From Mageeibacillus sp. UBA3781 (GTDB lineage: Bacteria; Bacillota; Clostridia; Saccharofermentanales; Saccharofermentanaceae): a stretch of 6,399 nt of DNA. This document shows positions 4,089 through 6,399 of this stretch, in pieces; position 1 is the first letter of the stretch; each line of letters begins with the position of its first letter. The DNA lies in NCBI GenBank assembly GCA_002368805.1, contig DFFH01000110.1, forward strand, positions 19,881-26,279. Reading direction: 5' to 3'. Made by a program: the position numbers and the translations under genes. The notes under the pieces were generated by a model that had not been told where the DNA came from, ran no database searches, and saw only the letters and a program-made list of their open reading frames with translations.

Positions 4089-6399
4089 GGTGGTACTCCT
4101 TTTCTCTTTTTCAGGATCAATAGTTATTTCTTCGGGGGCCGGCGCCGGGTTCTGTTTCTGGTCCGGAGCCGGACTTCCGTCAGGCTTCGGACTGTCCTCC
4201 AGAACTGTGGCGGCGGTTCCGTGAAGAGGCTTGTCATGCGAACTGTCCCGCATATTGAAAAGATTCAGGCGCAGTGCATTCATGCAGACAGTGAAGCTGC
4301 TGATGCTCATCGCGGCGGCGCCGATCATCGGGTTCATCTTCCAGGACAGCACGCCTGCCGCGATGGGGATGCAGATCACGTTATAGAAGAACGCCCAGAA
4401 GAGGTTCTCGTGGATGTTCCGGACGGTTTTTCTGCTTAAACGGATCGCTGCGGCAACATCTGTCAGTGAACTGTTCATGAGAACGATGTCGGCGCTGTCG
4501 ATCGCGACGTCCGTGCCGGCGCCGATGGCGACGCCGGTGTCAGCGGTCGTCAGCGCGGGTGCGTCATTGATGCCGTCTCCGACCATGATGACCTTATTCT
4601 TTCCTTCGTTTTGAAGGGTCTGGATGACCGCGCCCTTCTCATCCGGAAGAACGCCGGCAATGACCTTATCCACTTCTGCTTTATCGCCGATCGCCTGGGC
4701 GGTGCGCTCGTTATCACCAGTCAGCATGACGACCGTAAGGCCCAGATTTCTCAGCTGTCTTATTCCCTCAGATGAATCTTCTTTCATAGTATCTGCAACC
4801 GCGATCATGCCGAGGAGCTCGCCGTCTTCTTCGAAGAAAAGCGGTGTCTCGCCAGAGTTCGCGGCCTTCTCTTCTGCTTCCGCAAATTCCTTCGGGAAAG
4901 AAGCGAACGTACGGATGTACTTGCCGCTTCCGCCGTGAACAAGCTTGCCGCCGATCGAGCCCTCCAGTCCATTTCCGGAATGGATGGAAAAGTTCTCTAT
5001 CATGAAGAGATCACAGTTTCCGGCGGCACAGGCGGAAGTATCAGTCGAGTCGAGTGAGCCTGCGTCAGACTTCTCATCTGCCGCACCTTCTACCTCTGCA
5101 ACGATTGCTTTTGCCAGCGGGTGTTCGCTTCTTTTCTCAAGTGCATATGCTTTATGGAGAAGTTCATCTCTGCTTACGCCTTCCACCGGGAGGATCGATG
5201 TCACACGGGGTTCACCCGAGGTGATCGTACCCGTCTTATCAAGAGCCACGACCGTTGCTTTTCCGAGAGTTTCGAGTGCCTCGCTCGTCTTAAAGAGCAC
5301 ACCGTTCTTCGCACCGAGACCGTTGCCGACCATGATGGCAACAGGGGTAGCAAGCCCGAGCGCACAGGGGCATGAAATAACCAATACAGAGATACCTCTT
5401 GCGAGGGCAAAGCTCACTTCTTTTCCCGCAATCAGCCAGGCGGCGGTGACAAGGACCGCGATGCCAATGACAGCCGGGACGAAGATCCCCGAGACCTTAT
5501 CTGCGATACGGGCGATCGGTGCTTTTGTCGCGGAAGCATCCGACACCATCTTAATGATCTGCGAAAGCGTCGTATCCTCGCCGACTCTCGTGGCGCGGCA
5601 CTTCATGTAGCCGGAGCGGTTGATCGTCGCGGCACTCACCTTGTCGCCGGACGCCTTATCTACAGGGACCGACTCACCGGTCAGCGCAGATTCATCGACC
5701 GCGGACTCACCCTCGATCACCACACCGTCGACCGGGATAGACTCGCCGGGCTTGACTATGAAAATGTCGCCTACAACGACCTCTTCGACCGGGACGGTCA
5801 TCTCAGCTGAATCAGTGTCGGGCCGCAGGACACGCGCGGTCTTCGGTGCAAGATTCATCAGAGATTTCAGAGCATTTGTCGTGCGGCCTTTACTCAGGGA
5901 TTCGAGCGTCTTTCCGACTGTGATCAGCGCAGGGATCATAGCGGCGGATTCGAAATAAAGCTGGTTGTGGTAAATCTCATGGAGTTCGGAGTTGGCGGCA
6001 CCGTTCGTGATCATACCGCACATTCTGAAGAATACCAAAAGGCTCCATAGAAACGACACTCCCGAGCCGAGCGCTACGAGCGTGTCCATGTTCGGAGCGC
6101 CGTGAAGGAGAGACTTCGTGCCGCTACTGAAGAATTTCCTGTTGATGATCATGACGATCAGGGCCAGAAGCATCTGCGTGAGCGTGAGGCCCAGGTGGTT
6201 ATGGTCAAAGTAAGATGGCAGCGGGAAGTTCCACATGTTGTGCCCCATCGACACATACATGAGGATCAGAAGGAAGCCTGCCGAAAGGATCAGACGGCGG
6301 ACGAGCTTCGGGGTCTCGCGGTCTTTCAGGAACTCGGAATCTTCAGGGCCGGCGGCTCTGCGGGAGGAACCGGAAGAACCAGCAGTTGCAGACGCTGCG
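3873..6399 (-). CDS. copA: Cu(+)-exporting P1B-type ATPase, N-terminus beyond the window
   Basis: This integral membrane pump uses ATP to export Cu(+) from the cytoplasm. The frame has no stop up to the right edge, so 841 residues are visible and the true start is outside. The ATG at 6260 is internal, because the residues before it (EFLKDRETPKLVRRLIL, running into the first membrane helix) belong to the protein. In window numbering the motifs are actuator TGES at 240-243, membrane CPC at 343-345, phosphorylation site DKTGT at 387-391, nucleotide-binding SEHP with His426, and GDGIND from 607. The CPC site, the YN of helix 7 and MSISS of helix 8 are the Cu(+) subtype signature. An unusual Ser/Asp/Ala-rich insert with C457-x4-C462 lies in the nucleotide-binding domain. 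After the last helix come a Pro/Ala-rich linker and a C-terminal HMA domain (771-841, CGHC at 782-785). An N-terminal HMA domain may lie beyond the edge. Confidence 0.95.
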   Translation of the reverse strand, partial: AASATAGSSGSSRRAAGPEDSEFLKDRETPKLVRRLILSAGFLLILMYVSMGHNMWNFPLPSYFDHNHLGLTLTQMLLALIVMIINRKFFSSGTKSLLHGAPNMDTLVALGSGVSFLWSLLVFFRMCGMITNGAANSELHEIYHNQLYFESAAMIPALITVGKTLESLSKGRTTNALKSLMNLAPKTARVLRPDTDSAEMTVPVEEVVVGDIFIVKPGESIPVDGVVIEGESAVDESALTGESVPVDKASGDKVSAATINRSGYMKCRATRVGEDTTLSQIIKMVSDASATKAPIARIADKVSGIFVPAVIGIAVLVTAAWLIAGKEVSFALARGISVLVISCPCALGLATPVAIMVGNGLGAKNGVLFKTSEALETLGKATVVALDKTGTITSGEPRVTSILPVEGVSRDELLHKAYALEKRSEHPLAKAIVAEVEGAADEKSDAGSLDSTDTSACAAGNCDLFMIENFSIHSGNGLEGSIGGKLVHGGSGKYIRTFASFPKEFAEAEEKAANSGETPLFFEEDGELLGMIAVADTMKEDSSEGIRQLRNLGLTVVMLTGDNERTAQAIGDKAEVDKVIAGVLPDEKGAVIQTLQNEGKNKVIMVGDGINDAPALTTADTGVAIGAGTDVAIDSADIVLMNSSLTDVAAAIRLSRKTVRNIHENLFWAFFYNVICIPIAAGVLSWKMNPMIGAAAMSISSFTVCMNALRLNLFNMRDSSHDKPLHGTAATVLEDSPKPDGSPAPDQKQNPAPAPEEITIDPEKEKRSTTMKKTLKIDGMMCGHCEATVKKALEALPFISYAAPDHDAKNCVIEVSDEAAYDEAKVKETIEDKDFKYLGEE
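4089..4102 (-). promoter_or_regulatory. Ribosome binding site inside copA, before the HMA domain
   Basis: On the minus strand AAAGGAG (4096-4102) lies 7 nt before the in-frame ATG at 4088, within a purine-rich run. The bases encode Lys-Arg-Ser-Thr-Thr of the linker, a segment under little constraint, so the site need not be preserved for protein reasons. Strength and spacing equal the ribosome site of the gene at 13-672. Confidence 0.6.

Noticed and set aside
3873..4130. Programmed frameshifting in copA as in E. coli CopA(Z).
   Set aside because: The HMA domain concerned is at the C-terminus in the same frame, and I saw no slippery heptamer followed by an early stop; the internal ribosome site explains a short product more simply.
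4945..5610. A 221-codon plus-strand ORF opposite copA.
   Set aside because: It is Ser/Ala/Pro-rich, has no recognisable domain, and lies wholly antisense to conserved ATPase motifs. It is a shadow of GC-rich codon use on the other strand, as are the other plus-strand frames in 3981-5958.

Overview
The window looks like chromosomal DNA of an anaerobic, moderately GC-rich Firmicute, most likely a Clostridia/Lachnospiraceae-type gut bacterium. The reasons are strong AGGAGG-like ribosome sites, a short-signal lipoprotein, a CopA ATPase of clostridial style with an extra C-terminal metal-binding domain, and a pair of small flavodoxin-fold proteins. The lineage is inferred from protein style only. 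All genes I can support lie on the minus strand, in four transcription units. From high to low coordinates these are copA, tRNA-Val, a lipoprotein/membrane-protein pair, and a two-gene flavoprotein operon.

3873-6399: a Cu(+)-transporting P1B-type ATPase. Its reading frame stays open through the right edge, so the N-terminus is missing and the first in-window ATG is not the true start. The core is intact and is followed by a Pro/Ala-rich linker and a C-terminal heavy-metal-associated (HMA) domain. A near-perfect Shine-Dalgarno sequence with 7-nt spacing lies inside the copA frame just before an in-frame ATG that opens this HMA domain. The same mRNA could therefore yield both the pump and a free 71-residue CopZ-like copper chaperone. 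This is the most interesting observation in the window.

3598-3872: a GC-rich intergenic stretch with a 16-bp direct repeat and palindromes after copA, then tRNA-Val(GAC) with encoded CCA, its own promoter and a strong intrinsic terminator. An inverted repeat brackets the -10 box of the tRNA promoter.

1419-3463: a two-gene unit encoding an unrecognised 361-residue lipoprotein and an unrecognised 210-residue membrane-anchored protein. They are 3 bp apart and end at an intrinsic terminator. The leader is built from three degenerate ~37-bp repeats and contains a possible 13-codon upstream ORF.

13-1344: a flavoprotein operon. The first gene carries a compact four-cysteine motif like that of iron-sulfur flavoproteins; the second has an NGSPR-type FMN-binding loop. 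They overlap by 13 bp. The promoter has two tandem operator-like palindromes on and just downstream of its -10 box, and the leader holds three ~19-20-bp repeats. A separate array of 13-bp repeats lies just upstream of this promoter.

A recurring theme is short degenerate tandem repeats in the intergenic spaces next to promoters (1182-1239, 1348-1412, 3251-3362).
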